Assembly (NCBI GenBank): GCA_963795555.1
Contig: CAWCHZ010000002.1
Coordinates: 558,001 to 622,000 of the forward strand
DNA from: CAWCHZ01 sp963795555
GTDB lineage: Bacteria > Actinomycetota > Thermoleophilia > Solirubrobacterales > Solirubrobacteraceae
DNA: 64,000 nucleotides
Direction of reading: 5' to 3'
Shown here one piece after another: positions 43,230-52,283 of the stretch. The notes beneath the pieces are model-generated. The model did no database searches. It was not told the origin of the DNA and saw only the letters and a program-made list of their open reading frames with translations. Both the position numbers and the translations under genes were made by a program. Each line of letters begins with the position of its first letter. Position 1 is the first letter of the stretch.

Positions 43230-43305
43230 CAACAGCGGCACAGAGGAGCAGTGGCAAGCCAGAGCTCGGCCAAGCGCCGCGGTCGCTCCTGCGAGGCCGT
43301 TGGGT

Positions 43306-43311
43306 TAGATT
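43306..43311 (+). promoter_or_regulatory. Possible -10 element (TAGATT) upstream of efp
   Basis: TAGATT (or TTAGAT one base earlier) lies 48 nt before the efp start, so efp would have a leader of about 40 nt, unlike the leaderless genes. AGGGG at 43345-43349 is a possible ribosome site 10 nt before the ATC. Confidence 0.4.
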
Positions 43312-43359
43312 GGCCCCGGTACCGTGCCGACCGTGCGCGCAGATAGGGGCTGATTCACC

Positions 43360-43920
43360 ATCATCTCGACCAACCAGTTCAAGAACGGCAACCACATCGA
43401 GGTCGACGGCACCGTCTTCAAGATCCTCGAGTTCCAGCACGTCAAGCCTGGCAAGGGCGGCGCGTTCGTGCGCACCAAGCTGCGCCGCGCCAGCGACGGC
43501 GCGGTGATCGACCGCACCTTCCGCGCCGGCGAGAAGTTCCGTCCGGTGCGCAGCGAGACCCGGCGGATGCAGTTCCTCTACAGCGATGACGCCGACGCAC
43601 ACTTCATGGACAGTTCCTCGTTCGAGCAGCTCGCGGTGCCGGCTGGCGCGGTCGCCGATGCGCTGCGCTGGACCAAGCCCAACGATGAGGTCGATGTGCT
43701 GTTCATCGACGACCAGCCCTCGGACATCCAGCTGCCCAGCGCCGTCGAGCTGGAGATCGCGCAGACCGATCCGGGCGTGCGTGGGGACACGGCGTCGGGC
43801 GGTGGAACCAAGCCAGCGACCGTCGAGACGGGCGCGACCGTGCAGGTGCCGCTGTTCGTGGATGTCGGCGATCGCATCCGTGTCGATACGCGCTCGGGCG
43901 AGTACATCTCGCGCGCCTAG
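43360..43920 (+). CDS. efp: Elongation factor P, apparently starting at ATC
   Basis: Rescues ribosomes stalled at polyproline. 186 aa with the full three-domain EF-P sequence: ISTNQFKNGNHIEVDG at the N-terminus, the tip loop HVKPGKGGAFVRT with an unmodified-looking lysine, and a C-terminal domain ending VDVGDRIRVDTRSGEYISR. The codon aligned with the universal initiator Met is ATC (43360). An in-frame TGA lies at 43351-43353 and the next ATG, GTG or TTG is GTG 43468, which would remove 36 conserved residues. Translation therefore probably starts at ATC, unless the base is a sequencing error. nusB follows after 17 bp. Confidence 0.93.
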   Translation: MISTNQFKNGNHIEVDGTVFKILEFQHVKPGKGGAFVRTKLRRASDGAVIDRTFRAGEKFRPVRSETRRMQFLYSDDADAHFMDSSSFEQLAVPAGAVADALRWTKPNDEVDVLFIDDQPSDIQLPSAVELEIAQTDPGVRGDTASGGGTKPATVETGATVQVPLFVDVGDRIRVDTRSGEYISRA

Positions 43921-43937
43921 GCGCGGCGGGCGGGTGG

Positions 43938-44351
43938 ATGTCGCGCAGGTCAGACCAGCGCCGCGCGGCGATCTTCGCGCTCTACCAACACGACCTCACC
44001 GGCCGTCCCCTGGCTGACGTCTTCGAGCGCAACGCGACCGCGTTCACGCGCGCACTCGCCCATGCGACGATCGACAACGTCGAGCAGCTGGACGCGCTGA
44101 TCCAGCGCCATGCCCAGGGGTGGGCGCTGGAACGGATCGCGCCGTTGGAGCGCGCGATCCTGCGCGTCGCGTTGCTGGAGCTGCTGCATCCGGATCTCGT
44201 CGCGGGCACGTCCGAGATCCCGCCCGAGGGCGCGATCGACGAGGCGGTCGAGGCGGCCAAGACCTTCTGCGGCGCCCAGGCTCCGGGCTTCGTCAATGGC
44301 ATCCTCGCGGCGGCGCTCCGAGACGTGCGCCAGAATCCAGCCAGCCGATGA
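43938..44351 (+). CDS. nusB: Transcription antitermination factor NusB
   Basis: All-helical 137 aa protein that with NusE binds boxA RNA in rRNA operons. SRRSDQRRAAIFALYQHDLTG opens the protein and the second half contains PLERAILRVALLELL, IDEAVEAAKTFCG and FVNGILAAAL, the NusB signature. efp-nusB is a standard actinobacterial pair. The stop overlaps the next gene start (ATGA at 44348). Confidence 0.95.
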   Translation: MSRRSDQRRAAIFALYQHDLTGRPLADVFERNATAFTRALAHATIDNVEQLDALIQRHAQGWALERIAPLERAILRVALLELLHPDLVAGTSEIPPEGAIDEAVEAAKTFCGAQAPGFVNGILAAALRDVRQNPASR

Positions 44352-44617
44352 GCGATCCCCCGCAGGCTCACGACCCCCTCGAGCAGATCAGCAGCCGTCT
44401 CGACGACGCGGCCGCGCGGCTGCGTGCCGAGGACCTCGACGCGGCCGCCGCGGCCGAGCTGATCGACGAGTGCGCACGCCTGGCCAGCGAGGCTGCCTCG
44501 GAGCTCGATCGGCGCGTTCGCTCGGCGATCGACGGCACGGCGGCCCAGGATGTCGCGACCGGCAGCGGGGTGGGCGGCGAGCGCTTCAGTGACACCGCGG
44601 GCGGCGAGCCGTCGTGA
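44348..44617 (+). CDS. Small helical protein, possibly exonuclease VII small subunit-like
   Basis: 89 aa, acidic, Ala-rich and almost wholly helical: DPLEQISSRLDDAAARLRAEDLD, then ECARLASEAASELDRRVRSA. The two-helix hairpin and its position before a prenyl synthase gene (xseB-ispA-dxs order is common) suggest XseB, but the typical XseB sequence motifs are weak and no xseA is in the window. It overlaps nusB by 4 nt and the prenyl synthase by 4 nt, so it is co-translated with them. It could equally be an unrelated coiled-coil protein. Confidence 0.6.
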   Translation: MSDPPQAHDPLEQISSRLDDAAARLRAEDLDAAAAAELIDECARLASEAASELDRRVRSAIDGTAAQDVATGSGVGGERFSDTAGGEPS

Positions 44618-45534
44618 CCTTCGAGCCCAGCGCGGAGGGCGGCGCCCCGTCACCGGCGGCCCCCCCGTACCCCAACGACCTGCGCGAGCGCGTCGAGTGC
44701 TACCTCGCGCGGCTGCACTTCAGCTCGGACGGGATGATGTCCGGGCTCGACGAGGCGATGCGCTACTCGCTGCTTGCCGGCGGCAAGCGTATCCGCCCGG
44801 TGCTCGCGCTGGCGACCGCGCGCGCGATCGGCCGTGACCCCGAGAGCGTGCTGCCGCTCGCGGCGGGGATCGAGCTGATCCACACCTACTCGCTGATCCA
44901 CGACGACCTGCCAGCGATGGACAACGACGACCTGCGCCGCGGCCGGCCGACCTGCCACCGCGCGTTCGGCGAGGACGTCGCGATCCTCGCCGGCGACGGG
45001 CTCTACGCCGAGGCCTTCCATCACATCATGCGCGAGCAGGCCGGTGAGCCCGCCCTGCTGCTCGCGGCGCTGCGCGAGCTGGCGGCCGCGACCGGGGTCA
45101 ACGGCATGGTCGGCGGGCAGTACGTCGACGTCGCTGGGACCGCAGCGGCCGGCCCTGACGGGCTGCGGCGTCTGCATGAGCTCAAGACCGGCCGCCTGAT
45201 CGGCGCATCGATCGAGTGCGTGCTGCTGCTGTGCGGCATGGAGGCACCTGCGAGAATGCCGTTTGGCGAGTTTGCGGTAGAGCTCGGCGTGCTCTTCCAA
45301 ATCGTCGACGACATCCTTGACGTGACCGGCACGGAGGCCGCGCTGGGTAAGCCACATGGCAGTGATGAGCGACTTGGTAAGCGTACGTACGTGAGCGAAT
45401 TCGGCCTCCACGGCGCACGCGAGCTCGCCAGCGCCTGCTACGCGCGCGCCACCGAGGCGCTGCGACGGGCCGCCGGCGGGGACGCACCCGATCTCGCGCA
45501 GATCACCGACTTCATCTTCACTCGCACGTCATGA
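44614..45534 (+). CDS. ispA: (E)-prenyl diphosphate synthase, IspA type
   Basis: Condenses isopentenyl diphosphate with allylic diphosphates to make farnesyl or geranylgeranyl diphosphate. 306 aa, GTG start. The first aspartate-rich motif is IHDDLPAMDNDDLRRGRPTCH, with the two-residue insertion typical of bacterial IspA. The second is FQIVDDILDVTG. GGKRIRPVL and LKTGRLI are also present. Chain length cannot be fixed from sequence alone. It overlaps dxs by 4 nt, linking precursor supply and elongation. Confidence 0.93.
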   Translation: MTFEPSAEGGAPSPAAPPYPNDLRERVECYLARLHFSSDGMMSGLDEAMRYSLLAGGKRIRPVLALATARAIGRDPESVLPLAAGIELIHTYSLIHDDLPAMDNDDLRRGRPTCHRAFGEDVAILAGDGLYAEAFHHIMREQAGEPALLLAALRELAAATGVNGMVGGQYVDVAGTAAAGPDGLRRLHELKTGRLIGASIECVLLLCGMEAPARMPFGEFAVELGVLFQIVDDILDVTGTEAALGKPHGSDERLGKRTYVSEFGLHGARELASACYARATEALRRAAGGDAPDLAQITDFIFTRTS

Positions 45535-47477
45535 CCGGCAAGATCCTCGACACGATCGACGGCCCGGAGGACCTGCACCGACTGAGCGTCGAGGAGCTCC
45601 AGCAACTCGCCCAGGAGGTCCGCGAGCACATCATCGACACCGTCGGCGAGATCGGCGGACACTTCGGCGCAAACCTTGGGACGTGTGAGCTGGCGGTCGC
45701 GCTGCACTCGCTGCTGCGCTCGCCGCGCGACAAGATCCTCTGGGACGTCGGTCACCAGGCCTATCCCCACAAGGTCCTCACCGGCCGGCGCGACCAGCTC
45801 AAGACGATTCGCAAGTACGGCGGCCTGGCGCCGTTCTGCTCGATCGCCGAGTCTGAGCACGACATCATGGGGGCCGGGCACGCCTCGACCTCGATCGGCT
45901 ACGCGGTCGGCATCCGCGAGGGGATGCGCCTGCTCGGCCACGACGACGACGCCCGCGTGGTGGCCGTGATCGGCGACGGAGCGATGACCGGCGGCGTGGC
46001 GTTCGAGGCGATCCATCAGGCCGGCGGCCTGGGCTCGCCGCTCGTCGTCGTGCTCAACGACAACGGCATGTCGATCGCCCCCAACGTCGGCGCGCTGTCG
46101 CGCTACTTCAATCGCGTGCGGCTGAACCCGAAGCTGTGGCGGGCCCGTGAGGAGGTCGAGGGCGGGCTGACCAAGCTTCCAGCCGGGATCGGCGCGGCCT
46201 TCGAGCGCCTCGGGCCCCAGCTGAAGGAGTCGATCAAGGCCTTCTGGGCGCCCGGCCTGTTCTGGGAGGAGCTCGACTGGGCCTACGTGGGCGTGATCGA
46301 CGGCCACGACGTGCGCGCGCTGCGCAGCGCGGTCGGGGACGCGCTGGCCGCTCGGCGCCCGGTCGTGGTGCACGTCGCGACCGTCAAGGGCAAGGGCTTC
46401 GCACCCGCTGAGGCCGGCGGGCTCGAGGGCATGGAGCAGTGGCATGCGGCCAAGCCCAACTCGATCAGCAACGGCGCGCCCCGCGCTGCCACCGCGAAGG
46501 TCACCGCCAAGGCCGCGCCGCCGCAATACACCCAGGTGTTCGGTGAGGCGCTGGTGCGCGAGTGCCGGCGCGACTCGCGGATCGTCGGCATCACCGCGGC
46601 GATGAACTCCGGAACCGGGCTGAACATCCTGCAAAAGGAGCTGCCCGAACGCTACTTCGACGTCGGCATCGCCGAGCAGCAGGCGGTGCTGTTCGCCGCC
46701 GGGCTGGCGCTTGAGGGCGTCAAGCCGGTCGCGGCGATCTACTCCACCTTCCTGCAGCGCGCCTACGACCAGATCGTCCACGACGTCTGCCTGCAGCGGC
46801 TCAACGTCGTGTTCGCGATGGACCGCGCCGGGTTGGTCGGCGACGACGGCCCCACACACCACGGCGCGTTCGACATCGCGTATCTGCGCTGTCTGCCGAA
46901 CATCGTGCTGATGGCGCCGCGCGACGAGGCCCAGCTGGTGCACATGCTGCGCACCGCCGTGACCTACGACGACGGGCCGATCGCGCTGCGCTATCCGCGT
47001 GGCGCGGGCCTCGGCATCACCTTGCCGATCTCCCCGCGCCCGCTGGAGATCGGCCGTGGCGAGATCTTGCGCGAGGGCGAGCGGGTCGCGATCGTCGGCT
47101 ATGGCAGCGGGGTGCAGAAGGGGCTGGAGGCCGCCGATCTGCTCGCTGCCCACGGGCTCGACGTGACCGTCGCCGATGCCCGCTTCGCCAAGCCCCTGGA
47201 CGGTCCGCTGCTGGCCCAGCTGGCGGCCGAGCACGAGCTGCTGGTGACCGTCGAGGAGGGCGTGCTCGCGGGAGGGTTCGGCAGCGCGGTCTGGGAGGAG
47301 CTCAACGACGCGGGCCTGGCGGTCCCGCGGATCCTGCGCATCGGCCTGCCCGATCGCTACGTGACCCACGGCACGCCGGCGCTGCTGCACGAGGAGGTCG
47401 GCTTCACCGGCGCGCAGATCTGCGCTCGCATCGAGGCCGCCGTGCTCGACCCGCGCGAAACGCTCGCCGGCGCCTGA
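45531..47477 (+). CDS. dxs: 1-deoxy-D-xylulose-5-phosphate synthase
   Basis: First enzyme of the MEP isoprenoid pathway, using thiamine diphosphate to join pyruvate and glyceraldehyde 3-phosphate. 648 aa. The TPP-binding motif is VIGDGAMTGGVAFEAIHQAG...VVLNDN. GHASTSIGYAVGIREG and the transketolase-type pyrimidine domain (RYFDVGIAEQQAVLFAAGLA, MDRAGLVGDDGPTHHGAFD) follow, then the C-terminal domain. N-terminus DTIDGPEDLHRLSVEELQQLAQEVR is typical. Translationally coupled to ispA. Confidence 0.97.
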   Translation: MTGKILDTIDGPEDLHRLSVEELQQLAQEVREHIIDTVGEIGGHFGANLGTCELAVALHSLLRSPRDKILWDVGHQAYPHKVLTGRRDQLKTIRKYGGLAPFCSIAESEHDIMGAGHASTSIGYAVGIREGMRLLGHDDDARVVAVIGDGAMTGGVAFEAIHQAGGLGSPLVVVLNDNGMSIAPNVGALSRYFNRVRLNPKLWRAREEVEGGLTKLPAGIGAAFERLGPQLKESIKAFWAPGLFWEELDWAYVGVIDGHDVRALRSAVGDALAARRPVVVHVATVKGKGFAPAEAGGLEGMEQWHAAKPNSISNGAPRAATAKVTAKAAPPQYTQVFGEALVRECRRDSRIVGITAAMNSGTGLNILQKELPERYFDVGIAEQQAVLFAAGLALEGVKPVAAIYSTFLQRAYDQIVHDVCLQRLNVVFAMDRAGLVGDDGPTHHGAFDIAYLRCLPNIVLMAPRDEAQLVHMLRTAVTYDDGPIALRYPRGAGLGITLPISPRPLEIGRGEILREGERVAIVGYGSGVQKGLEAADLLAAHGLDVTVADARFAKPLDGPLLAQLAAEHELLVTVEEGVLAGGFGSAVWEELNDAGLAVPRILRIGLPDRYVTHGTPALLHEEVGFTGAQICARIEAAVLDPRETLAGA

Positions 47478-47530
47478 GCGCCCGCCAGCAGACACCTCAC
47501 CGCGGGCCGGGCCGGCGCTGGTCGGATCGC

Positions 47531-47536
47531 TACCGT
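47531..47536 (+). promoter_or_regulatory. Likely -10 element (TACCGT) of tlyA
   Basis: TACCGT ends 8 nt before the ATG at 47545. The same hexamer stands 6 nt before the MraY-like gene (53395). Confidence 0.5.
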
Positions 47537-47544
47537 TCCGCTCG

Positions 47545-48333
47545 ATGCCAAAGGTTCGCCTCGACGCCCTGCTGACCGAGCTGGGCCTGTTCGAGTCGCG
47601 CAGCCGCGCGGCGGCGTCGGTGCTGGCCGGGGAGGTGCGCGTGGGCGCCGCGCGCCGGCGGGTCGACAAGCCCGGACAGCTGGTCGCCAGGGACGAGGCG
47701 GTCGAGGTGCGTGCGACCCACCCGTATGTGTCCCGCGGCGCGATCAAGCTCGCCAACGCGCTCGACGCGCTGGGGATCGATGTCGTCGGCAGGCGCGGCC
47801 TGGACGTGGGTGCGTCGACCGGCGGCTTCAGCGACTGCCTGCTGCAACGTGGCGCGGCGCACGTGGTCGCGCTCGACGTGGCCTACGGGCAGCTGCACTG
47901 GCGCTTGCGCAGCGACGAGCGCATCACCGCCATCGAGCGCTGCAACGCCCGCCATCTCGAGCCTGCTGGGCTTCCCTACGCCCCCGAGCTGATCGTCATC
48001 GACGTGTCGTTCATCTCGCTCACCAAGCTGCTCGCTGCGGTGCTCGCCTGCGCCGCGCCGCGCTTCGACTGCCTGGCGATGGTCAAGCCGCAGTTCGAGC
48101 TCGGCCCCGGCCGGGTGGGCTCGGGCGGCGTCGTGCGCGACGCCGGCGATCGCCGCGAGGCGCTGCTGGCCATCGCTCACCACGCGCGGCAGCTGGGTGT
48201 GGCGGTCTGCGGCTTTGCGTCCTCGGGCCTGCCCGGCCCGAAGGGCAACCGCGAGACGTTCGTCTGGCTGGCGGAGCCGATGCGCCCCGGCCTTGCGGAC
48301 GTGGAGCAGGCGGTGCGGGAGGTCGAGCCGTGA
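47545..48333 (+). CDS. tlyA: TlyA-family rRNA 2'-O-methyltransferase
   Basis: 262 aa. The N-terminal S4 RNA-binding domain (about 3-60, RLDALLTELGLFESRSRAAA) is followed by an FtsJ-like methyltransferase with SAM motif GLDVGASTGGFSDCLL and catalytic residues in DVSFISLTKLL and MVKPQFELG. In mycobacteria TlyA methylates 16S C1409 and 23S C1920, and its loss gives capreomycin resistance. The gene order tlyA-nadK-recN matches Mycobacterium. The stop overlaps the nadK GTG. Confidence 0.94.
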   Translation: MPKVRLDALLTELGLFESRSRAAASVLAGEVRVGAARRRVDKPGQLVARDEAVEVRATHPYVSRGAIKLANALDALGIDVVGRRGLDVGASTGGFSDCLLQRGAAHVVALDVAYGQLHWRLRSDERITAIERCNARHLEPAGLPYAPELIVIDVSFISLTKLLAAVLACAAPRFDCLAMVKPQFELGPGRVGSGGVVRDAGDRREALLAIAHHARQLGVAVCGFASSGLPGPKGNRETFVWLAEPMRPGLADVEQAVREVEP

Positions 48334-49196
48334 ACGGGGAGGCGGCCACGGTGTTCACCCACCGTCGACCCCAGGAGACCGCCGGAGCGCTGGAGCGGGT
48401 CACCAGGATCGCTGAGCGTCACGGCATCACGCTGCGCTTCAGCCCCGAGGAGACGCGCAAGCACGGGCTCCGCGCGCGCCCAGGGATCGTGCTGGACGCC
48501 CCGGTGACCGACGACGTACGGCTCTGCGTCACGCTTGGCGGTGACGGCACGATCCTGCAGGGCCTGCGCGCCTACGCCAGCACCGGCGTGCCGGTGTTCG
48601 CGGTCAACTTCGGTGAGCTCGGCTTCCTGGCGACGGTCGAGCCGGCGGAGATCGAGGTTGGCTTCGAGCGCGCGCTTGACGGTCAGCTCGAGCAGCTCTC
48701 GCTGCCGGCGATCGGGCTTGGGGGTGGCGAGCACGCGGCGCTGAGCGGCTGGAAGGCGTTCAATGACGTGTCGATCCACCGGCGGCGCGATGCGCGCGTC
48801 GCGCAGCTGTCGTATGCGCTTGGCAGCGACGAGGTCGGGCGCGTGCGCTGCGACGGGCTCGTCGTGGCGACGCCAGCGGGCTCCACCGGCTACACCCTCG
48901 CCAACGGCGGCCCCGTGCTGGCATGGGGGGTGGAGGGCTACGTCGTATCGTTCATCGCCCCGCACTCGCTCACCGCGCGCGCGCTCGTCGTGGCACCGGG
49001 CGATCCGCTGACGCTGCACAACCTGTCCCAAGAGGAGCCGGTCGACGTCGTCGTCGACGGCCGCGATGCCGGCGAGCTGGGACCGCGCGGCAGCCTGGAG
49101 TTGGGCTTCCTGCCCGACCAGGGGCTGCTGCTGCAGATCCCGGGTACGACCTTCTACCACCGCCTGCGCGAGAAGTTCGGCCGCCTGGCGTACTGA
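48330..49196 (+). CDS. nadK: NAD kinase
   Basis: Phosphorylates NAD to NADP. 288 aa, GTG start overlapping tlyA by 4 nt. The family signatures are CVTLGGDGTILQGLRAY (GGDG), VNFGELGFLATVEP, and the NE/D-type and TPAGSTGYTLANGGP loops. The C-terminal segment SLTARALVVAPGDPLTL is typical. The product supplies NADPH-dependent steps such as AroE; there is no visible regulatory link. Confidence 0.95.
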   Translation: MNGEAATVFTHRRPQETAGALERVTRIAERHGITLRFSPEETRKHGLRARPGIVLDAPVTDDVRLCVTLGGDGTILQGLRAYASTGVPVFAVNFGELGFLATVEPAEIEVGFERALDGQLEQLSLPAIGLGGGEHAALSGWKAFNDVSIHRRRDARVAQLSYALGSDEVGRVRCDGLVVATPAGSTGYTLANGGPVLAWGVEGYVVSFIAPHSLTARALVVAPGDPLTLHNLSQEEPVDVVVDGRDAGELGPRGSLELGFLPDQGLLLQIPGTTFYHRLREKFGRLAY

Positions 49197-49233
49197 GCGG
49201 TCCGTCTCCAACGGCTGCTAGACCGTTGGCGCG

Positions 49234-51009
49234 ATGCTCTGCGAGCTGCGTGTCGAGAACCTCCTGCTGATCGAGCAGGCGACGCTGCGCCTTGCGCCGG
49301 GGTTGAACGTCATCACCGGCGAGACGGGGGCCGGCAAGACGGTGCTCGCGCACGCGCTGGATCTTCTGTTGGGCGGGCGACCGCGTGCCGGGATCGTCCG
49401 TCCCGGCGCTGCGGAGGCGTATGTGGAGGGCGTCTTCGAGCTGACCGACGGGCTGCACCAGCGACTCGCCGAGCGCCTGCCCGCCGATGCGCAGGAGCTC
49501 GTGCTCGCGCGCACCGTCAGCGCCCAGGGCCGCACCCGCGCGCAGCTCAACGGCCGCACCGTGTCCGCCGGCGAGCTGGGTGAGATCGCGACCGAGCTGC
49601 TGGCGTTCTATGGACAGCACGAGCATCGCCGCCTCACGGTCGCCTCCGCCCAGCTGGAGATCCTCGATCGCTTCTGCGGGGCCGAGCAGGCGCGGCGGCG
49701 CGCTCAGCACGCCGCCGCGCACGCCCGCGTCCGCGCCCTCGCCGGCGAGCTCGACGAGCTGCGCACGCGCCTCGGCGCGCGCGAGCGCGAGCTCGACCTG
49801 CTGGCCTTCGAGATCGCCGAGATCGAGGCGCTCGCGCCGTCGCAGGCCGAGGAGGTCGAGCTGCTCGCCGAGCGTGGACGACTGCGCAACCTGGAGGGCC
49901 TGCGGGCAGCCGCCGTCGGCGCGGCCGAGGCGCTCAGCCCGCAGGGCGACTCGCTCGGCGAGGGGGTGCTCGCCGCGCTGGCCGAGGTGGAGCGGCTGCT
50001 GGCGGGCGCACAGCAGCTCGACCCGACGCTCGCCGCGCTTGCCGAGCGCCAGCGCGCAGCCCACTACGAGCTCGAAGACGTCGCGGCCGAGCTGCGCCGC
50101 TACGTGGAGTCGGTCGAGGCGGCGCCCGGGCGCCTGGAGGAGGTCGAGGAGCGGCTGGCCGCGCTGGATCGACTCAAGCGCAAGCATGGCGGCTCGATCG
50201 CTGCGGTGCTCGAGCATGCGCAGGCCTGCCGGCAGCGCCACGCCGAGCTGGCCGGCGCCGAGGAGGCGCTGACGCAGCTGAGCCAGACGCTCGAGCGGGC
50301 GCTGGCCGAACGCGACGCGCTCGCTCAGCAGCTGCGCGCCGCGCGCAGCGCCGCCGCCGACCAGCTCGCGGAGGCGGTGCGCGCATGCCTGAGCGAGCTG
50401 GCGATGGAGGAGGCGACGTTCGCGATCGCGCTCGAGCCGCGCGCCGAGCCCGGGGCCAGCGGCGCCGACCAGGTCGAGTTCCTGATCGCACCAAACCCGG
50501 GCGTGCCGGCGGGGCCGTTGCGCGACGTCGGCTCGGGTGGCGAGCTCTCGCGGGTGATGCTGGCGCTGCTGAGCGTCGCCCACGAGCACGCCGCCAGAGC
50601 TGCGCCAGCCGCTCGGCCTCCTGATCCTGACCGTCAGCCCGCGACTGCGAGCGCGCGCGGGCGGCCCGCGCGGTCGCCACTGGCCGCCGAGCACCCCGCC
50701 GCACCGTTGTTGGTCTTCGACGAGGTCGACGCGGGCATCGGCGGTCACACCGCCCGCGCGGTCGGTGAGCGGTTGCGCGCGCTGGCCAGCGGCCGGCAGG
50801 TTCTCTGCATCACCCACCTGCCCCAGGTCGCCGCACTTGCCGAGCGCCACTTCCAGATCACCAAGGACACCTCGACCGCGCCCGCCCGCACCACCGTGTG
50901 CGAGCTGGCCGGCGAGCACGTCGTTGGCGAGCTCGTGCGGATGCTCGGCGCCGATGACGCCGACCGCGCCGCGCGCCGCCACGCGCGCGAGCTGTTGCGC
51001 GCGGCCTGA
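49234..51009 (+). CDS. recN: DNA repair protein RecN
   Basis: SMC-like ATPase for double-strand break repair. 591 aa. Walker A GETGAGKT is at 29-36, the Q-loop region AFYGQHEHRRL follows, then about 200 residues of coiled coil on each side of a short hinge. The ABC signature VGSGGELSRVMLALLSVA is near 434 and Walker B LLVFDEVDAGIGG near 492. Between the signature and Walker B there is an extra segment of about 35 residues rich in Ala, Arg and Pro, absent from most RecN proteins. TAGACC at 49219-49224 is a possible -10 element. Confidence 0.94.
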   Translation: MLCELRVENLLLIEQATLRLAPGLNVITGETGAGKTVLAHALDLLLGGRPRAGIVRPGAAEAYVEGVFELTDGLHQRLAERLPADAQELVLARTVSAQGRTRAQLNGRTVSAGELGEIATELLAFYGQHEHRRLTVASAQLEILDRFCGAEQARRRAQHAAAHARVRALAGELDELRTRLGARERELDLLAFEIAEIEALAPSQAEEVELLAERGRLRNLEGLRAAAVGAAEALSPQGDSLGEGVLAALAEVERLLAGAQQLDPTLAALAERQRAAHYELEDVAAELRRYVESVEAAPGRLEEVEERLAALDRLKRKHGGSIAAVLEHAQACRQRHAELAGAEEALTQLSQTLERALAERDALAQQLRAARSAAADQLAEAVRACLSELAMEEATFAIALEPRAEPGASGADQVEFLIAPNPGVPAGPLRDVGSGGELSRVMLALLSVAHEHAARAAPAARPPDPDRQPATASARGRPARSPLAAEHPAAPLLVFDEVDAGIGGHTARAVGERLRALASGRQVLCITHLPQVAALAERHFQITKDTSTAPARTTVCELAGEHVVGELVRMLGADDADRAARRHARELLRAA

Positions 51010-51043
51010 GCGCCGCAGCGGCCCAGCCCGCTGCGGTGAGCCG

Positions 51044-51049
51044 TACACT
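51044..51049 (+). promoter_or_regulatory. Likely -10 element (TACACT) of steA
   Basis: TACACT ends 8 nt before the GTG at 51058 and is identical to the hexamer before alaS. Confidence 0.5.
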
Positions 51050-51057
51050 CGTGTGCC

Positions 51058-52236
51058 GTGGCCGTGTCCCGCGCGCTCGGCGTGCCGCCCGAAACCACGC
51101 GACCGCTACGCGAGGTTGCAGGCGTCGCGCGCCTCGGCAAACGCACCAAGCAGCTCGTCAAGCGGCTGCGCCTTGGCGACGTCGCGATCATCGATCATCG
51201 CGACCTCGATCGCGTCTCGGCCGAGGAGCTGGTGGCCTGCGGCGTGCAGGCGGTCGTCAACTGCGCGCCGTCGTCCAGCGGTCGCTACCCCAACAGCGGC
51301 CCCCTGGTGCTGGTCGATGCCGGCGTGCATCTCGTCGACGTGCCCGGCGCGCCGCTGTTCGAGCGGCTCGAGGATGGCGACCCGATCGTGTTGCGCGGCG
51401 GTGACCTGCTGCGGCGCGGTGAGCTGCTGGCCCGCGGCGAGGTGCAGGATCCGGCCAGCGTGCGGGACCAGATCGAGCAGCGCCGTGAGGAGATCGGCGA
51501 GGCGCTCGAGCGCTTCGCCAACAACACCGTCGAGCACATGCGCCAGGAGCGCGAGCTGCTGGCCGGAAAGCTCGAGCTGCCGCGGTTGCGCACCGACTTC
51601 CGCGACCGTCCGGCCCTGGTGGTGGTGCGGGGCGTGGACCACAAGCGCGACCTGCGTGCGCTGCGGCCGTTCATCCGCGACGTCAAGCCGGTCCTCGTGG
51701 CGGTTGATGGCGCCGCCGACGCGCTGCGCGACGAGGGCTTTCGCCCGGACATGATCGTCGGCGACATGGACTCGGCAAGCGAGGCCGCGCTGCGCAGCGG
51801 CGCGGAGCTCGTCGTCCATGCCTATCCCGACGGCCGCGCGCCGGGTCGTGCGGCGCTGATCGCGCTCGGCCTCGACCACAAGGTGGTGCCCGCCCCCGGC
51901 ACCAGCCAGGACATCGCGATGCTGATCGCCGCGGAGAAGGGGGCGCGCCTGATCGTCTCGGTCGGCTCGCACTTCAACCTCGTCGAGTTCCTGGACAAGA
52001 ATCGCAATGGCATGTCCTCGACCTTCCTGACGCGCCTGCGGATCGGTGAGATCCTGATCGACGCCAAGGGCGTCAGCCGCCTCTATCGCCCACGCCCCGG
52101 CTACACGCCGCTGCTGCTCGTGCTCGCCGCCGGGCTGCTGACGCTGATCGCGATCGTCTGGACCACGCCCGGCCTGCACGACGTCGTCTCGCTGCTGTGG
52201 CTCAAGCTGCAGGTCCTGCTGGGGATCGGCGCCTGA
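51058..52236 (+). CDS. steA: SteA-like septation protein (thiamin pyrophosphokinase-like fold)
   Basis: 392 aa. Family known from Mycobacterium Rv1697 and Corynebacterium SteA, where SteAB acts in cell separation through the peptidoglycan hydrolase RipA. The N-terminal region (VAIIDHRDLDRVSAEELVACGVQAVVNCAPS) precedes a thiamin pyrophosphokinase-like catalytic fold (VAVDGAADALRDEGFRPDMIVGDMDS, TSQDIAMLIAAEKGARLIVSVGSH). Two membrane helices close the protein (about 348-390). The next gene is its usual partner. No thiamin gene is nearby, so thiamin metabolism is not suggested. Confidence 0.9.
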   Translation: MAVSRALGVPPETTRPLREVAGVARLGKRTKQLVKRLRLGDVAIIDHRDLDRVSAEELVACGVQAVVNCAPSSSGRYPNSGPLVLVDAGVHLVDVPGAPLFERLEDGDPIVLRGGDLLRRGELLARGEVQDPASVRDQIEQRREEIGEALERFANNTVEHMRQERELLAGKLELPRLRTDFRDRPALVVVRGVDHKRDLRALRPFIRDVKPVLVAVDGAADALRDEGFRPDMIVGDMDSASEAALRSGAELVVHAYPDGRAPGRAALIALGLDHKVVPAPGTSQDIAMLIAAEKGARLIVSVGSHFNLVEFLDKNRNGMSSTFLTRLRIGEILIDAKGVSRLYRPRPGYTPLLLVLAAGLLTLIAIVWTTPGLHDVVSLLWLKLQVLLGIGA

Positions 52237-52283
52237 CGGGGCGTTGATCGACGTGAGCGCCGACCCCTGATCCAAGCCGCCTT

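Noticed and set aside
45438..47756. 772-codon minus-strand frame across dxs
   Set aside because: Antisense shadow of dxs; no start signal and no motif.
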